Origin: Polaribacter sp. BAL334 | GTDB taxonomy: Bacteria > Bacteroidota > Bacteroidia > Flavobacteriales > Flavobacteriaceae | NCBI RefSeq assembly: GCF_015767435.1 | Contig: NZ_JADWOV010000207.1 | Span: 1 to 61,584, forward strand | DNA length: 61,584 bases | Direction of reading: 5' to 3' | Shown here: piece by piece, positions 9,469-18,949 of the stretch | Layout: every line of letters begins with the position of its first letter | Position numbering within the stretch: the stretch's first letter is position 1 | The notes under the pieces: model-generated | What the model saw: only the letters and a program-made list of their open reading frames with translations | What the model was told of the DNA's origin: nothing | Database searches by the model: none | Program-made: the position numbers and the translations under genes

Positions 9469-9499
9469 TTGTAGTTCTTACAAAAAGATAGCATCTTTG
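9469..9499 (+). promoter_or_regulatory. promoter of fbp
   Basis: TTG at 9469-9471, a 20-base spacer, then CATCTTTG at 9492-9499, one mismatch from the Bacteroidota -7 consensus TAnnTTTG. Transcription would start near 9506, inside the longer open frame, which supports the ATG at 9524 as the real fbp start. Confidence 0.55.
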
Positions 9500-9523
9500 T
9501 GGCATCAATCAAAAACATATTTC

Positions 9524-10534
9524 ATGTCATCAAAAAATCAAACATTAGGAGAGTTTATTATTGAAAATCAATCCGCATTTAGATATACTTCTGGAGAACT
9601 TTCACGATTGTTAAACTCGCTAAGATTGGCTGCAAAAGTGGTGAATCACGAAGTGAATAAAGCAGGTTTGGTAGATATTTTGGGTGCTGCTGGTGATGTG
9701 AATATTCAAGGCGAAAATCAACAAAAATTGGATGTATATGCCAATGAAGTATTCATCAAAACCTTAACCAAAAGAAATATTGTTTGTGGAATTGCGAGTG
9801 AAGAAGAAGATGATTTTATTTCTATCAATAGTCAAGATGAAAACCATCAAAATAAATATATCGTTTTAATTGATCCTTTGGATGGTTCCTCAAATATTGA
9901 TGTAAATGTTTCTGTAGGAACGATTTTTTCTATTTACAGACGTGTAACTCCTGTTGGAACTCCAGTAACCATTGAAGATTTTCTACAAAAAGGAAGTGAA
10001 CAAGTAGCTGCAGGATATATCGTTTATGGTACTTCTACGATGTTGGTGTACACTACTGGTCATGGCGTTAATGGATTTACATTGAATCCTGCAATTGGCT
10101 CTTTTTATTTGTCTCATCCCAATATGACATTTCCAGAAACAGGAAATATTTATTCCGTAAATGAAGGAAATTATTTGGATTTTCCGTTAGGAATCAAAAA
10201 ATACATCAAATATTGCCAAGAAGAAGAAGGTGATAGACCATACACAAGCAGATATATTGGTTCGTTAGTATCTGATTTTCATAGAAATATGATTAAAGGC
10301 GGCATTTACATGTATCCAAAAGGCTCAAGAAATCCTGATGGAAAATTGCGTTTATTATACGAATGCAATCCAATGGCTTTTTTGGCAGAACAAGCTGGAG
10401 GAAAATCTTCAGATGGCTATATAAGAACGTTGGATGTTGTACCCACTTCATTACACCAAAGAGTACCCTTTATTTGTGGAAGTAAAAAAATGGTAGAAAA
10501 GGCAGAAGAATTTATGCGCGAGTTTGGAGAATAA
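9524..10534 (+). CDS. fbp: fructose-1,6-bisphosphatase, class I
   Basis: Hydrolyses fructose-1,6-bisphosphate in gluconeogenesis, in the cytoplasm. Family signatures are clear: the metal-binding region ASEEEDDF then [24 protein letters not shown] (Glu and Asp ligands), the substrate region [22 protein letters not shown], and [26 protein letters not shown] near the end. From the ATG at 9524 it has 336 residues, matching the usual ~330. An in-frame TTG at 9497 would add nine residues but overlaps the promoter. It stands alone between a divergent GNAT gene and sod. Confidence 0.96.
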   Translation: MSSKNQTLGEFIIENQSAFRYTSGELSRLLNSLRLAAKVVNHEVNKAGLVDILGAAGDVNIQGENQQKLDVYANEVFIKTLTKRNIVCGIASEEEDDFISINSQDENHQNKYIVLIDPLDGSSNIDVNVSVGTIFSIYRRVTPVGTPVTIEDFLQKGSEQVAAGYIVYGTSTMLVYTTGHGVNGFTLNPAIGSFYLSHPNMTFPETGNIYSVNEGNYLDFPLGIKKYIKYCQEEEGDRPYTSRYIGSLVSDFHRNMIKGGIYMYPKGSRNPDGKLRLLYECNPMAFLAEQAGGKSSDGYIRTLDVVPTSLHQRVPFICGSKKMVEKAEEFMREFGE

Positions 10535-10648
10535 GTGATTTCTATACAGTTATAAAATATCAACACAGAAACTTCTTGGAAAACCCTTCTGAAATGGTTA
10601 ATTTTACAATCTTAATATTTTATACTAACATTTTAAAAACATAAAAAA

Positions 10649-11257
10649 ATGGCTTTTCAATTACCAGAATTAGGATATGCTTACGATGCATTAGAACCAA
10701 ATATTGATGCAAGAACTATGGAAATTCACCATACAAAACATCACCAAGCATATACAAACAACTTAAATAATGCGATTGCAGGAACAGATTTAGAAGGAAA
10801 ATCTATTGAAGATATTCTGACAAATTTAGACATGAAAAATGGCGCTGTAAGAAACAATGGAGGTGGATTTTACAATCACAATTTGTTTTGGACAGTACTA
10901 AATCCTGAAGATAGAGGCTATTTATCTGGCGAATTAAAAGATGCTATTGAAGCTGAATTTGGTTCAAAAGAAGCTTTTATGGATGTATTTTCAAAAGCAG
11001 CTGCAACACAATTTGGTTCAGGTTGGGCTTGGTTATGTGTGCATAAAGGAGGGAAAGTGGAAGTTTGTTCAACACCAAATCAAGACAATCCATTGATGCC
11101 AGGCGTAACTTGTGGAGGAACACCTATTTTAGGATTGGATGTTTGGGAACATGCTTACTATTTAAATTATCAAAACAGAAGACCAGATTATATCAACGCT
11201 TTCTTTAAAGTAATTAACTGGAATGAAGTTGAAAGACGTTATGCTGCTGCTAAGTAA
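10649..11257 (+). CDS. sodA: superoxide dismutase, Mn/Fe family, Mn-type signature
   Basis: Converts superoxide to hydrogen peroxide and oxygen. Metal ligands are visible as His27 (EIHHTKHH), His76 (GFYNHNLFW), Asp163 and His167 ([19 protein letters not shown]). The GGG before YNH and the glutamine in TPNQDNP are typical of Mn-preferring enzymes rather than the strict Fe type, although cambialistic use is possible. It has 202 residues and no signal peptide, so it is cytoplasmic. A strong hairpin terminator follows at 11278-11308. Confidence 0.95.
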   Translation: MAFQLPELGYAYDALEPNIDARTMEIHHTKHHQAYTNNLNNAIAGTDLEGKSIEDILTNLDMKNGAVRNNGGGFYNHNLFWTVLNPEDRGYLSGELKDAIEAEFGSKEAFMDVFSKAAATQFGSGWAWLCVHKGGKVEVCSTPNQDNPLMPGVTCGGTPILGLDVWEHAYYLNYQNRRPDYINAFFKVINWNEVERRYAAAK

Positions 11258-11277
11258 TTAGCAATTGATATAAAAAC

Positions 11278-11308
11278 AAAAAAGCATCCAATTTTTGGAT
11301 GCTTTTTT
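11278..11308. terminator. bidirectional hairpin terminator between sod and the amidotransferase
   Basis: Perfect 14-base arms (AAAAAAGCATCCAA and its complement) around a TTT loop, with A-runs and T-runs on the two sides. It serves sod on the plus strand and the convergent amidotransferase gene on the minus strand. Confidence 0.9.
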
Positions 11309-11330
11309 GTTTTTATAAATAGGTTACTTT

Positions 11331-13229
11331 TTAATAAGCCCTTTTATTATTCCCTTCATAGAAATTAATAAATGCTTGATTTACAACTCTATGGCCTCCA
11401 GGTGTTGGATAATTTCCTGTAAAATACCAATCGCCTAAATTTTCTGGACAGGCTTTGTGCAAACCTTCAATAGTTTGATAAATTACTTCCACGTCAGCAT
11501 TGATATCATCTGTTTTGAGCATTTGCGCAATTTTAGCCGAAATTTCTTCCGCAGAAAATGGCTTGTAAATTTCCTTTACATGATTGATGATTTCAACATC
11601 TTTTTTGGATTGTTGTTCTTTGCATTTTTGGTAAACCTCATCCACAATATGATATTTATTGTGGTCTTTCAGCAATTCTAAGGCAGCTTTGAAAGCAATA
11701 AAAGCATCAATTCTTGCCATGTCAATTCCGTAACAATCTGGATATCTAATTTGTGGAGCAGAAGAAACAATCACTATTTTTTTTGGTTGCAATCTGTCTA
11801 AAATTCTGATAATACTCTTTTTCAAAGTAGTTCCTCGAACAATACTATCATCAATAACAACCAAATTATCAGTAGGTTTTACCACTCCATACGTTACATC
11901 ATACACATGTTCCACCAAATCATCTCTTGAACTGTCATCCGCAATAAAAGTTCTCAATTTGGCATCTTTAATGGCGATTTTTTCAAATCGAGGTCTTTCA
12001 GATAAAATTTCGGTTACTTTTTGAGCGGATAAATTTTTACCTCCTGCTAAAATTTTGGCTGTTTTTTGTTCATTTAACAAATCTTCAGCAGCTTCTGTCA
12101 TTCCATAAAAAGAAGTTTCAGCGGTGTTTGGGATGTATGAAAAAACAGTATTTGCAATATCACTATTAATCGATTTTAAAACTTGAGGAAATACATATTT
12201 TCCTAGATTTTTTCGCTCTTTATATATGCTGGCATCACTTCCTCTTGAAAAATAAATTCGCTCAAAAGAACAGGATTTTTTGATGCCAGGTTCATTGACC
12301 AATTTTACAGAGGTTTTTCCGCTTTTTTTGATAATCAAAGCATGTCCGGGTTCCAATTCTTGGACATCTTCGATTTTTACATTAAAAACCGTTTGAATTA
12401 CAGGTCTTTCTGATGCAACTACGACAACTTCCTCATTTTCAAAGAAAAAAGTAGGTCTAATTCCATTAGGATCTCTCAATACAAATGCATCTCCATGACC
12501 CACCAAACCAGCCATTGCATAGCCTCCATCCCAACTTTTTGAAGATCTTTTCAATACTTTTTTCAAGCTTAAATGTTCTTCAATATAAGGGGAAGCTTGT
12601 CGTTTATTAAATCCTTCTTTTTTGGCTTCTTGATACAATTTCGCAACTTCATCTTCCAAAAAATGACCGATTTTTTCCATCACAGTTACAGTATCTGTAA
12701 ATTCTTTGGGATGCTGACCCAATTCAATCAATTCTTCTAAAATTTGATTGGAATTGGTCATGTTGAAATTTCCAGCAACTATCAAATTTTTATGTTTCCA
12801 ATTGCTTTGACGCAAAAATGGATGCACACTTTCGATGCTATTTTTTCCAAAAGTTCCATAACGAACATGTCCTAAAAACAAATTTCCAATGTAGGGCATG
12901 TTTTCTTCTTGCCATTTTACGTCGTCTTTTTTGTCTGGAAATTCCTCAAAAGTGCTGTTAATTCGTTCGTTGATTTGCGCAAAAATATCCTGAATTGGTT
13001 GAGATTGATTCGAGCGAACTCTACTGATATATCTTGTGCCAGGTTCAACATTGAATTTTATACTCGCAAAACCTGCTCCATCTTGACCACGATTGTGCTG
13101 TTTTTCCATCAACAAATACATTTTATTGATTCCGTAAAAAGCAGAACCATATTTGTCTTTATAGTATTGTAGCGGTTTTTTTAATCGAACCAATGCAATT
13201 CCACATTCGTGTTTGATAGCATCACTCAT
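11331..13229 (-). CDS. glutamine PRPP amidotransferase-like protein (PurF family, long form)
   Basis: A class II glutamine amidotransferase joined to a type I phosphoribosyltransferase. Cys9 (HECGIAL) is the likely nucleophile, exposed after removal of an eight-residue leader. HNRGQDGAGF (45-54), HVRYGTFG (121-128) and GNFNMTN (153-159) are glutaminase motifs. NLVVIDDSIVRGTT (455-468) is the PRPP-binding loop. The family reaction makes phosphoribosylamine, the first step of purine synthesis. At 632 residues it is over 100 longer than ordinary PurF, with extra material between the domains and at the C-terminus. It may therefore be a lineage-specific form; whether a standard purF exists elsewhere cannot be seen. 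Confidence 0.85.
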   Translation of the reverse strand: MSDAIKHECGIALVRLKKPLQYYKDKYGSAFYGINKMYLLMEKQHNRGQDGAGFASIKFNVEPGTRYISRVRSNQSQPIQDIFAQINERINSTFEEFPDKKDDVKWQEENMPYIGNLFLGHVRYGTFGKNSIESVHPFLRQSNWKHKNLIVAGNFNMTNSNQILEELIELGQHPKEFTDTVTVMEKIGHFLEDEVAKLYQEAKKEGFNKRQASPYIEEHLSLKKVLKRSSKSWDGGYAMAGLVGHGDAFVLRDPNGIRPTFFFENEEVVVVASERPVIQTVFNVKIEDVQELEPGHALIIKKSGKTSVKLVNEPGIKKSCSFERIYFSRGSDASIYKERKNLGKYVFPQVLKSINSDIANTVFSYIPNTAETSFYGMTEAAEDLLNEQKTAKILAGGKNLSAQKVTEILSERPRFEKIAIKDAKLRTFIADDSSRDDLVEHVYDVTYGVVKPTDNLVVIDDSIVRGTTLKKSIIRILDRLQPKKIVIVSSAPQIRYPDCYGIDMARIDAFIAFKAALELLKDHNKYHIVDEVYQKCKEQQSKKDVEIINHVKEIYKPFSAEEISAKIAQMLKTDDINADVEVIYQTIEGLHKACPENLGDWYFTGNYPTPGGHRVVNQAFINFYEGNNKRAY

Positions 13230-13257
13230 TTTTACTTTAATAGTTTTATTTTAATAT

Positions 13258-13290
13258 TAAAAAAAAATCCGCAGCCAAAAAACTGCGGAT
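13258..13290 (-). terminator. rho-independent terminator of the PfkB kinase gene
   Basis: Read on the minus strand: ATCCGCAG, an eight-base loop, CTGCGGAT, then a T-run (complement of the A-run 13258-13267). It lies six bases past the kinase stop and before the amidotransferase start. Confidence 0.88.
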
Positions 13291-13295
13291 TAAAA

Positions 13296-14222
13296 TTACG
13301 ATAATTTTATGTCAAATTGTGTCAATTCCTTGAAGGCTTGCAAACGGTTGATAACTTCTTCCGAAGTCAATTCTTGCATGCGTTCTGTACCAAATTTCTC
13401 CACACAAAATGAAGCCAAATTAGAGCCATAAATAATGGCATTTTTCATATTTTCAAAGGAAATGTCTCCTGTTTTTGCCAAATATCCACAAAATCCTCCT
13501 GCAAAGGTGTCTCCAGCTCCTGTTGGGTCAAAAACTTCTGCCAATGGCAATGCAGGTGCAAAAAACATATTACCTTCATTGAATAATAAAGCGCCATGTT
13601 CCCCTTTTTTGATTACCACAAATTTTGGTCCCATTTCATGAATTTTTTTGGCGGCATTTACCAAAGAATATTCTCCTGAAAGTTGACGTGCTTCTTCATC
13701 ATTGATGGTAATTACATCTACTTTTTTCAATACTTGATGCAGTTCATCTAAGGCAATATTCATCCAAAAATTCATGGTGTCTAAGACAATCAATGTTGGT
13801 TTTTCAGTCATTTGTTCAATCACTGAATCCTGCACTGAAGGATGTAAATTGCCCAACATCACTATTTTTGCATCTCTAAATTTTTCAGGAACTACCGGTT
13901 TAAAATCTTCTAAAACATTCAGTTCCGTAATCAAAGTGTCTCTAGAATTCATGTCATTGTGATAACGTCCACTCCAGAAAAAAGTTTTTCCTGATTTGAT
14001 GATTTCTATTCCATCAGTATTGATTCCTTTCTCATTCATCATCGATAAATAAGTCTCAGGAAAATCTCCACCAACCACAGAAACAATGCCAGTTTCAATA
14101 CCAAATTGACTTGCAGCCAACCCAACAAAAGTGCCTGAACCGCCTAAAATTTTATCCGTTTTTCCAAAAGGCGTTTCAATCGCATCAAAAGCTACTGTGC
14201 CAACTGCCAAAAGTTTACTCAT
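13296..14222 (-). CDS. PfkB family carbohydrate/nucleoside kinase
   Basis: A 308-residue ribokinase-like kinase. The N-terminal half contains the GGSGTFVGLAASQFG substrate-side motif. The C-terminal signature DPTGAGDTFAGGFCGYLA (about residues 236-253) holds the anion hole and the catalytic Asp. The substrate is unknown; ribokinase, adenosine kinase-like and other sugar kinases share these motifs. It has its own terminator (13258-13290) and diverges from sufE, so it appears to be a single-gene transcript. Confidence 0.9.
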   Translation of the reverse strand: MSKLLAVGTVAFDAIETPFGKTDKILGGSGTFVGLAASQFGIETGIVSVVGGDFPETYLSMMNEKGINTDGIEIIKSGKTFFWSGRYHNDMNSRDTLITELNVLEDFKPVVPEKFRDAKIVMLGNLHPSVQDSVIEQMTEKPTLIVLDTMNFWMNIALDELHQVLKKVDVITINDEEARQLSGEYSLVNAAKKIHEMGPKFVVIKKGEHGALLFNEGNMFFAPALPLAEVFDPTGAGDTFAGGFCGYLAKTGDISFENMKNAIIYGSNLASFCVEKFGTERMQELTSEEVINRLQAFKELTQFDIKLS

Positions 14223-14325
14223 TGTGTATCATTTTTGTTTTGCTGAATAAAAATTTTCGTTAAAAGTTTTCTAAAACAGTTTCTTTGAATCTTACTGTTA
14301 TTTAGATTAATTTAATTTTTATCAG

Positions 14326-14333
14326 TAATTTTG
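14326..14333 (+). promoter_or_regulatory. probable -7 box of the sufE transcript
   Basis: TAATTTTG, an exact TAnnTTTG match, 50 bases before the sufE ATG. A -33 TTG at the standard distance is not evident. Confidence 0.45.
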
Positions 14334-14383
14334 CACATCAATATTGCAAAACAAATTTAAGTCGCAAAAATAAGTTTAAAAAA

Positions 14384-14809
14384 ATGACTATTAAAGAAAT
14401 ACAAGAAGAAATTATTGACGAGTTTTCGATGTTTGATGATTGGATGGAACGTTATGAATATATCATTGAATTGGGGAAATCGTTGCCAATAATTGACAAT
14501 CAATACAAATTAGATGAAAATTTAATAAAAGGCTGTCAGTCAAAAGTTTGGATGTTTTCGGAATTGGAAAAAGATACTGTAAAATTTACGGCTGATAGTG
14601 ACGCTATTTTAACAAAAGGGATTGTGGCATTGTTATTACGTGTATATTCTGGTCAAAAACCAAGTGATATTTTGAGTTCGGATACTGATTTTCTTGATAA
14701 AATAGGATTGAAAGAACACCTTTCGCCTACAAGAGCCAATGGTTTGGTTTCGATGATCAAACAAATAAAAATGTATGCCATTGCACAACAATCAAAATTA
14801 ACTACCTAA
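14384..14809 (+). CDS. sufE: SufE-type sulfur acceptor protein
   Basis: SufE takes persulfide sulfur from the SufS cysteine desulfurase for Fe-S cluster assembly. The 141-residue protein has the family order: EFSMFDDWMERYEYIIELG at the start, the sulfur-accepting Cys in LIKGCQSKVW (near residue 51), and SPTRANGLVSMIKQIK near the end. A MIP18-family gene follows 13 bases after the stop, which fits an Fe-S biogenesis operon. The core sufBCDS genes are not in this window. Confidence 0.95.
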   Translation: MTIKEIQEEIIDEFSMFDDWMERYEYIIELGKSLPIIDNQYKLDENLIKGCQSKVWMFSELEKDTVKFTADSDAILTKGIVALLLRVYSGQKPSDILSSDTDFLDKIGLKEHLSPTRANGLVSMIKQIKMYAIAQQSKLTT

Positions 14810-14822
14810 GATTTTAAAAAAA

Positions 14823-15143
14823 ATGACAGATAAAGAATTAGACGAAATTGGGGATAAAATTATTCGTGTTTTAAAAACCATTTACGACCCAGAAATCCCT
14901 GTAGATATTTATGAATTGGGATTGATTTACGATGTTTTTGTATCTGAAGATCATGATGCAAAAATTTTGATGACCTTGACTTCTCCAAACTGCCCAGTGG
15001 CTGAAACCTTGCCTGTTGAGGTGGAAGAAAAAATCAAAACATTGAAAGAAATCAATAATTGTGAAGTAGAAATCACTTTTGATCCCACTTGGACTTCAGA
15101 AATGATGAGCGAAGAAGCAAAATTGGAATTGGGAATGCTTTAA
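14823..15143 (+). CDS. MIP18 / DUF59 family Fe-S assembly protein (SufT-like)
   Basis: This 106-residue protein is a stand-alone MIP18 (DUF59) domain, used in Fe-S cluster maturation (SufT, the PaaD N-terminus, yeast Cia2). Typical features are TIYDPEIPVDIYELGLIYDV (residues ~19-38) with the conserved DPE-P pattern and LTSPNCPVAETLPVEVEEKI, with the conserved Cys near residue 60. It lies directly after sufE, supporting co-expression for Fe-S supply. SufT is the likely role, but PaaD-type fusions or CIA-like proteins share the domain. Confidence 0.9.
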   Translation: MTDKELDEIGDKIIRVLKTIYDPEIPVDIYELGLIYDVFVSEDHDAKILMTLTSPNCPVAETLPVEVEEKIKTLKEINNCEVEITFDPTWTSEMMSEEAKLELGML

Positions 15144-15224
15144 TAATAGTTGTTCGTTTTTGGTTGTTAGTTATTAGTAGTCGAAAAAACCTTGAATTTT
15201 GAATTTTAAACTTTGAACTGAAAT

Positions 15225-15731
15225 ATGGAAATCATCAATAAAGTAGCCAATAGCGCACTAAAAACCATTGACTTAGAGGTTTTTTATCCTAAAGGAAAAA
15301 GAGTGTTATTTGATATCAAAGATTGGTTGTTTCATGAATTGATTTTAAAAGAAAAGGAGTTTAGAGCGTCTGTTGACAATCATGATTGGAGTCAATACCA
15401 ACAGAGTTTTGTAGCGGTTACTTGCACTGCAGATGCAATTATTCCTTCTTGGGCATTTATGTTGGTAACGTCTAAATTAGTCCCTTTTGCAAACAAAGTA
15501 GTGATTGGAAATTTAGAAACTTTAGAAACCATTTTGTATCAAAAAATTATTGAAGATTTATCCACGGAAGACTTTCAAGGAAAACCAGTGATTGTAAAAG
15601 GCTGTTCCGAAAAACCAGTCCCAATTGCAGCCTATTCATTTTTATTGGAAAAATTACAACCCATTGCGAAAAGTATTTTATTTGGTGAAGCTTGCTCTTC
15701 AGTGCCAATTTATAAGGTGAAAAAGCAATAA
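15225..15731 (+). CDS. DUF2480 family protein
   Basis: A 168-residue cytoplasmic protein I recognise as DUF2480, a Bacteroidota family commonly found beside suf genes. It opens EIINKVANSALKTIDLE, has the WSQYQQSFVAVTCTADAIIPSWAFMLV block mid-protein, and ends with a cysteine-bearing segment VIVKGCSEKPVPIAAYSF and FGEACSSVPIYK. The conserved Cys residues and the position after sufE and the MIP18 gene suggest a role linked to Fe-S assembly (inference). No biochemical function is established to my knowledge. Confidence 0.82.
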   Translation: MEIINKVANSALKTIDLEVFYPKGKRVLFDIKDWLFHELILKEKEFRASVDNHDWSQYQQSFVAVTCTADAIIPSWAFMLVTSKLVPFANKVVIGNLETLETILYQKIIEDLSTEDFQGKPVIVKGCSEKPVPIAAYSFLLEKLQPIAKSILFGEACSSVPIYKVKKQ

Positions 15732-15772
15732 TTTTTGTTAAAATAAGTTCAATAGTGTATCAATAAAAATGA

Positions 15773-15780
15773 TATTTTTG
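15773..15780 (+). promoter_or_regulatory. probable -7 box of the DUF3078 gene at 15800
   Basis: TATTTTTG matches TAnnTTTG and ends 19 bases before the ATG, implying a very short leader. No clear -33 TTG is seen. Confidence 0.4.
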
Positions 15781-15799
15781 TAACTTTTAACAAAAGTGA

Positions 15800-16654
15800 A
15801 TGAAAAAAATTATCCTGCTACTTTTTATAGTTTTCGCTATAAATTCATTCTCACAAAGCAAAAAAGATAGCGTTCCAAAATGGAAAATGCATGGACGATT
15901 TGCCTTTATTTTTAATCAATCTTCTTTTTCTAATTGGGCTTCAGGAGGTGAAAATACAGTTGCAGGAAATATCAATGTCAACTACGATTTAAATTATAAA
16001 AAAGACAATCTCAACTGGGATACTAGAATTATCACCAGTTATGGTTTGAGTCACATCAGCAATAAAGGATATCGAAAAACAGACGACCGTTTTGAACTCA
16101 ATACATTAATAGGTTTGAAAACTGGGAAATATTGGTTTTTATCATTTATTGGTAATTTTAGAACTCAATACACTAAAGGATTTGACTACAAAAAGGAGCC
16201 AAAATTATTGGTTTCGGAGTTTTTATCTCCAGCGTATCTGACTTATGGACCTGGGATGTTGTGGAAAAAATCCAATGATTTGCATTTCAATATTGCTCCT
16301 GCAACTGCAAGATATACGTTTGTAAGTGATTTTTTCTCTGGAAAATTTGGTGTTGAAGAAGGTAAAAATACTGCTTTCAGTTTGGGTTTTAACTTTTCTA
16401 TGTATTACAAATTCTGGATTATGGAAAATGTTGAAATGGAAAATATTTTGACATTATATACGGATTATTTGGCCAATATTGGCAATATAGATGTTGATTA
16501 CCAGACAAATATTCGTTTTGTGGTCAACAAACATATCAAAATGCACATGACTTTTCACACAATCATGGATGATGATGCCTCAAGCAGAGTTCAATTTAGA
16601 CAATTGTTTGGATTGGGCGTGAATTATAGTTTTCATGAGAAGGTTAAGTATTAA
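15800..16654 (+). CDS. DUF3078 outer-membrane beta-barrel-like protein
   Basis: A 284-residue protein with a signal peptide (MKKIILLLFIVFAINSFSQS). It then has alternating aromatic beta-strands, such as FSNWASGGENTVAGNINVNY at the start of the barrel, and a C-terminal strand near LGVNYSF. It matches DUF3078, a Bacteroidota family predicted to sit in the outer membrane with no assigned function. A second member at 24411 shares the F-x-NW-x(4)-N-x-x-AGN pattern. The AraC-type regulator gene converges on it. Confidence 0.85.
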   Translation: MKKIILLLFIVFAINSFSQSKKDSVPKWKMHGRFAFIFNQSSFSNWASGGENTVAGNINVNYDLNYKKDNLNWDTRIITSYGLSHISNKGYRKTDDRFELNTLIGLKTGKYWFLSFIGNFRTQYTKGFDYKKEPKLLVSEFLSPAYLTYGPGMLWKKSNDLHFNIAPATARYTFVSDFFSGKFGVEEGKNTAFSLGFNFSMYYKFWIMENVEMENILTLYTDYLANIGNIDVDYQTNIRFVVNKHIKMHMTFHTIMDDDASSRVQFRQLFGLGVNYSFHEKVKY

Positions 16655-16765
16655 CCTTACCTAAAAGTATTTATTAAACTATTAATAATTATTCAAAAGC
16701 GTCATAAACAGTAGCTTTATAATTTTTGTTTACGTGAATTTACCCAAATTCAAAAGATAATTTAA

Positions 16766-18481
16766 TTAGTTCCTTTTCTCTAACTCTTTCATAAAGTAGG
16801 ATGGTTTAATACCTTTCAACTTGAAAAAGGCTTTGGAAAATGATTCTGTATTATTAAATCCAGCTTCCTTGGCTAATGCATGTAATGTAAATTTTCTCAG
16901 TAAAGGATTCACCTTTATTTCTGATATTATGTATTCTATCTTTAAATTATTTATGTAGTTTGAGAAAGAAGTATTTTTATAATGATTGATCACCTTAGAA
17001 AGGTAATTTGTATTGGTATCAAGTTTTTTTGCCAAAGAATTTAAAGTGATTTTATTGGATGTGAATTTTTTACTTTTCTCAAACTCATCAAGTTTTGCTA
17101 GAATGTCATTAACAATATTTTCTGGAACATCTATTTTGTTTTTGTCTAAATTTCCTTTTGTATCGCAATCATTCTGATCATTATTATTTAGTATTTGGAG
17201 AAATCTTTTTTTGTATTTTTTTCTTTTGTTGAATTGATGATACAATAAAAAAAGTAATCCTAAAACAATACATGTAAATAAAGTAATAATGGATTTCAAC
17301 CTTACTTTGCTGTTTTCCATTTCACTTTGAATCAATGCTTTTTCCTTTTTTAATTTGGGAATGTCATATTCTTTAAACATTTTATTACTTAGATAGCTTT
17401 CTGTAGCATTTAAAATACTATCAAAATACATCAGTTTATCTATATAAAATAACTGTTTTTTTAAATTGTTTTCCTCTTTATAATAGCTTATTAAATATTC
17501 ATAGGATTCCCTGAATTCTTTAGTGTATTTTGAATTTGGATTAAAAAGTGAATCAATTTTTTTGTGATATTTTACAGCTTCCTTTTTATTTGCTTTTGAA
17601 TCATATAATTTGCCCAAATGAAAATAGATGTACGCTAAATTCATGGAATCTTTATTTTTTTCAAAATAAGGTGTGTGTTTTGAAAGACTATCTAACGCAG
17701 TTTCATACCTTTTCTCAATAAAATGAATGATACCTTGATTCGCAGAAAAGTGATGGTATTTTTCGATATCTTGTTGCTTTAAAGATTCTTTTACACCAAG
17801 TCTGTTATAGTATTTTGCAGAATCTACTTCTTTCAGTTCATAAAAAACATTAGACATCGCCAATAATGTAAGTAAGTATGTATAACTATTTTTTGATAAA
17901 TCTTTCTTTGAATATGACAAACAAAATCTATAAAGAAGTAATGCTTCGTCAAATTCGCCAATCTTTCTTTTAATAGTTCCAATACTGTAGGTATTTAAAA
18001 AAATTAGTTGGTCGTTTTTTTCTATTTCTGCGAATTTGTTAGATTGTAAATAATTTTCTAATGCATTCTTATAATCCCCTTTTCCGTGATAATAAATAGC
18101 TTTGGTATTGTAAGCAACCGTTGGATAATTTTTTAGTGGAGCATTTTTAGATAAATTGATAACACTATCCAAATAAAGTAATTTTTTTTCATCATCATAT
18201 AATGAAGAAAGTATTTGATACCCTGATAAAACTCTTTTTTTTATGTTCTTTTTTTTGGCAACATATACAAAAGCGTTTATGTATTTTATTTGCTCATTTT
18301 TTAAAGAAGAGTTGCTGTAAAGATTGAATAATTCTTCTAATGATTTATTTCTAAGTGTATCATTTTGAGTTTGACCCAAAGTTGTAACATGACTAGAAAT
18401 GAAAAAATAAATTACTATAAAAAAGTATATTTTTTTACAATTAGCCATTTCTAATGTATTTAGTTTTGATTTCTTACTCAT
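16766..18481 (-). CDS. membrane-anchored TPR plus AraC-type HTH transcriptional regulator
   Basis: This is a one-component regulator common in Bacteroidota. It has an N-terminal hydrophobic segment (KKIYFFIVIYFFISS), a long helical TPR-like sensor domain (about residues 40-370), a second membrane helix (near 395-417, SIITLFTCIVLGLLFLLYHQ), and a C-terminal AraC/XylS DNA-binding domain (about 470-570). That domain includes LAKKLDTNTNYLSKVINH and LAKEAGFNNTESFSKAFFKLKGIKPSYF. The start could be the ATG at 18481 or at 18448 (MANCKK), which gives a tidier signal/anchor. It diverges from the TlpA lipoprotein array, its most likely target (inference). Confidence 0.85.
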   Translation of the reverse strand: MSKKSKLNTLEMANCKKIYFFIVIYFFISSHVTTLGQTQNDTLRNKSLEELFNLYSNSSLKNEQIKYINAFVYVAKKKNIKKRVLSGYQILSSLYDDEKKLLYLDSVINLSKNAPLKNYPTVAYNTKAIYYHGKGDYKNALENYLQSNKFAEIEKNDQLIFLNTYSIGTIKRKIGEFDEALLLYRFCLSYSKKDLSKNSYTYLLTLLAMSNVFYELKEVDSAKYYNRLGVKESLKQQDIEKYHHFSANQGIIHFIEKRYETALDSLSKHTPYFEKNKDSMNLAYIYFHLGKLYDSKANKKEAVKYHKKIDSLFNPNSKYTKEFRESYEYLISYYKEENNLKKQLFYIDKLMYFDSILNATESYLSNKMFKEYDIPKLKKEKALIQSEMENSKVRLKSIITLFTCIVLGLLFLLYHQFNKRKKYKKRFLQILNNNDQNDCDTKGNLDKNKIDVPENIVNDILAKLDEFEKSKKFTSNKITLNSLAKKLDTNTNYLSKVINHYKNTSFSNYINNLKIEYIISEIKVNPLLRKFTLHALAKEAGFNNTESFSKAFFKLKGIKPSYFMKELEKRN

Positions 18482-18919
18482 CAAGCATTTATTTCAATTC
18501 CTTGAAAAAATTAGAGGTCGCTTATTTTAAAAAATAGTCCCCTTAAGAATTAAATTTACTCAAAACTAAAAAAAATATTGTCATTTACTATTATTTATAT
18601 GCTAATGTTGACAATTAGAGGTTTTAACCGTTTTTTGGATAACATCCACATAAATATAAATTTAACCATTTATTTATCAGTAATTTAAATTTTAGTTATT
18701 GCTATAAAATTCATAAATGACATGTCGTTATTTATAAATCTTGATATATAAAGTTTTTTATACAATCTGTTATGATGTACTATTGAGTAAATAATTATTA
18801 TTTAACGGTCAGAAATCTATTATCAGAAATTATAAATGAATTATTAAAAGGAAATAATATTTCTTTTGATAAAAAAAATGAATTGAAATTTCAAAATCTA
18901 GAACAAGCAGGAAATCAAT
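18482..18919. other. A+T-rich intergenic region between the regulator and the TlpA array
   Basis: About 440 bases without a credible gene. It presumably carries the regulator's promoter and operator sites. One small interrupted dyad (centred on GACATGTC, near 18720-18727) could be an operator, but it is short. A 62-codon open stretch (18787-18975, plus strand) lacks an ATG, GTG or TTG near its beginning and runs through the TlpA promoter; I do not call it a gene. Confidence 0.4.
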
Positions 18920-18949
18920 TTGTCTCTAATAGTTGTGTTAATAGGTTTG
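18920..18949 (+). promoter_or_regulatory. promoter of the TlpA lipoprotein array
   Basis: TTG at 18920-18922, a 19-base spacer, and TAGGTTTG at 18942-18949, a full match to the Bacteroidota -33/-7 pattern. The predicted start near 18956 leaves a leader of about 40 bases before the ATG at 18996. Confidence 0.65.

Noticed and set aside
9497..9523. Nine-residue N-terminal extension of Fbp from TTG
   Set aside because: It overlaps the -7 box, and the ATG at 9524 gives the normal family length.
15144..15224. Short repetitive A+T-rich phrase between the MIP18 and DUF2480 genes
   Set aside because: The TTGAATTTTGAATTTTAAA-type phrase is simple-sequence spacer; no second copy or structure is seen in the window.
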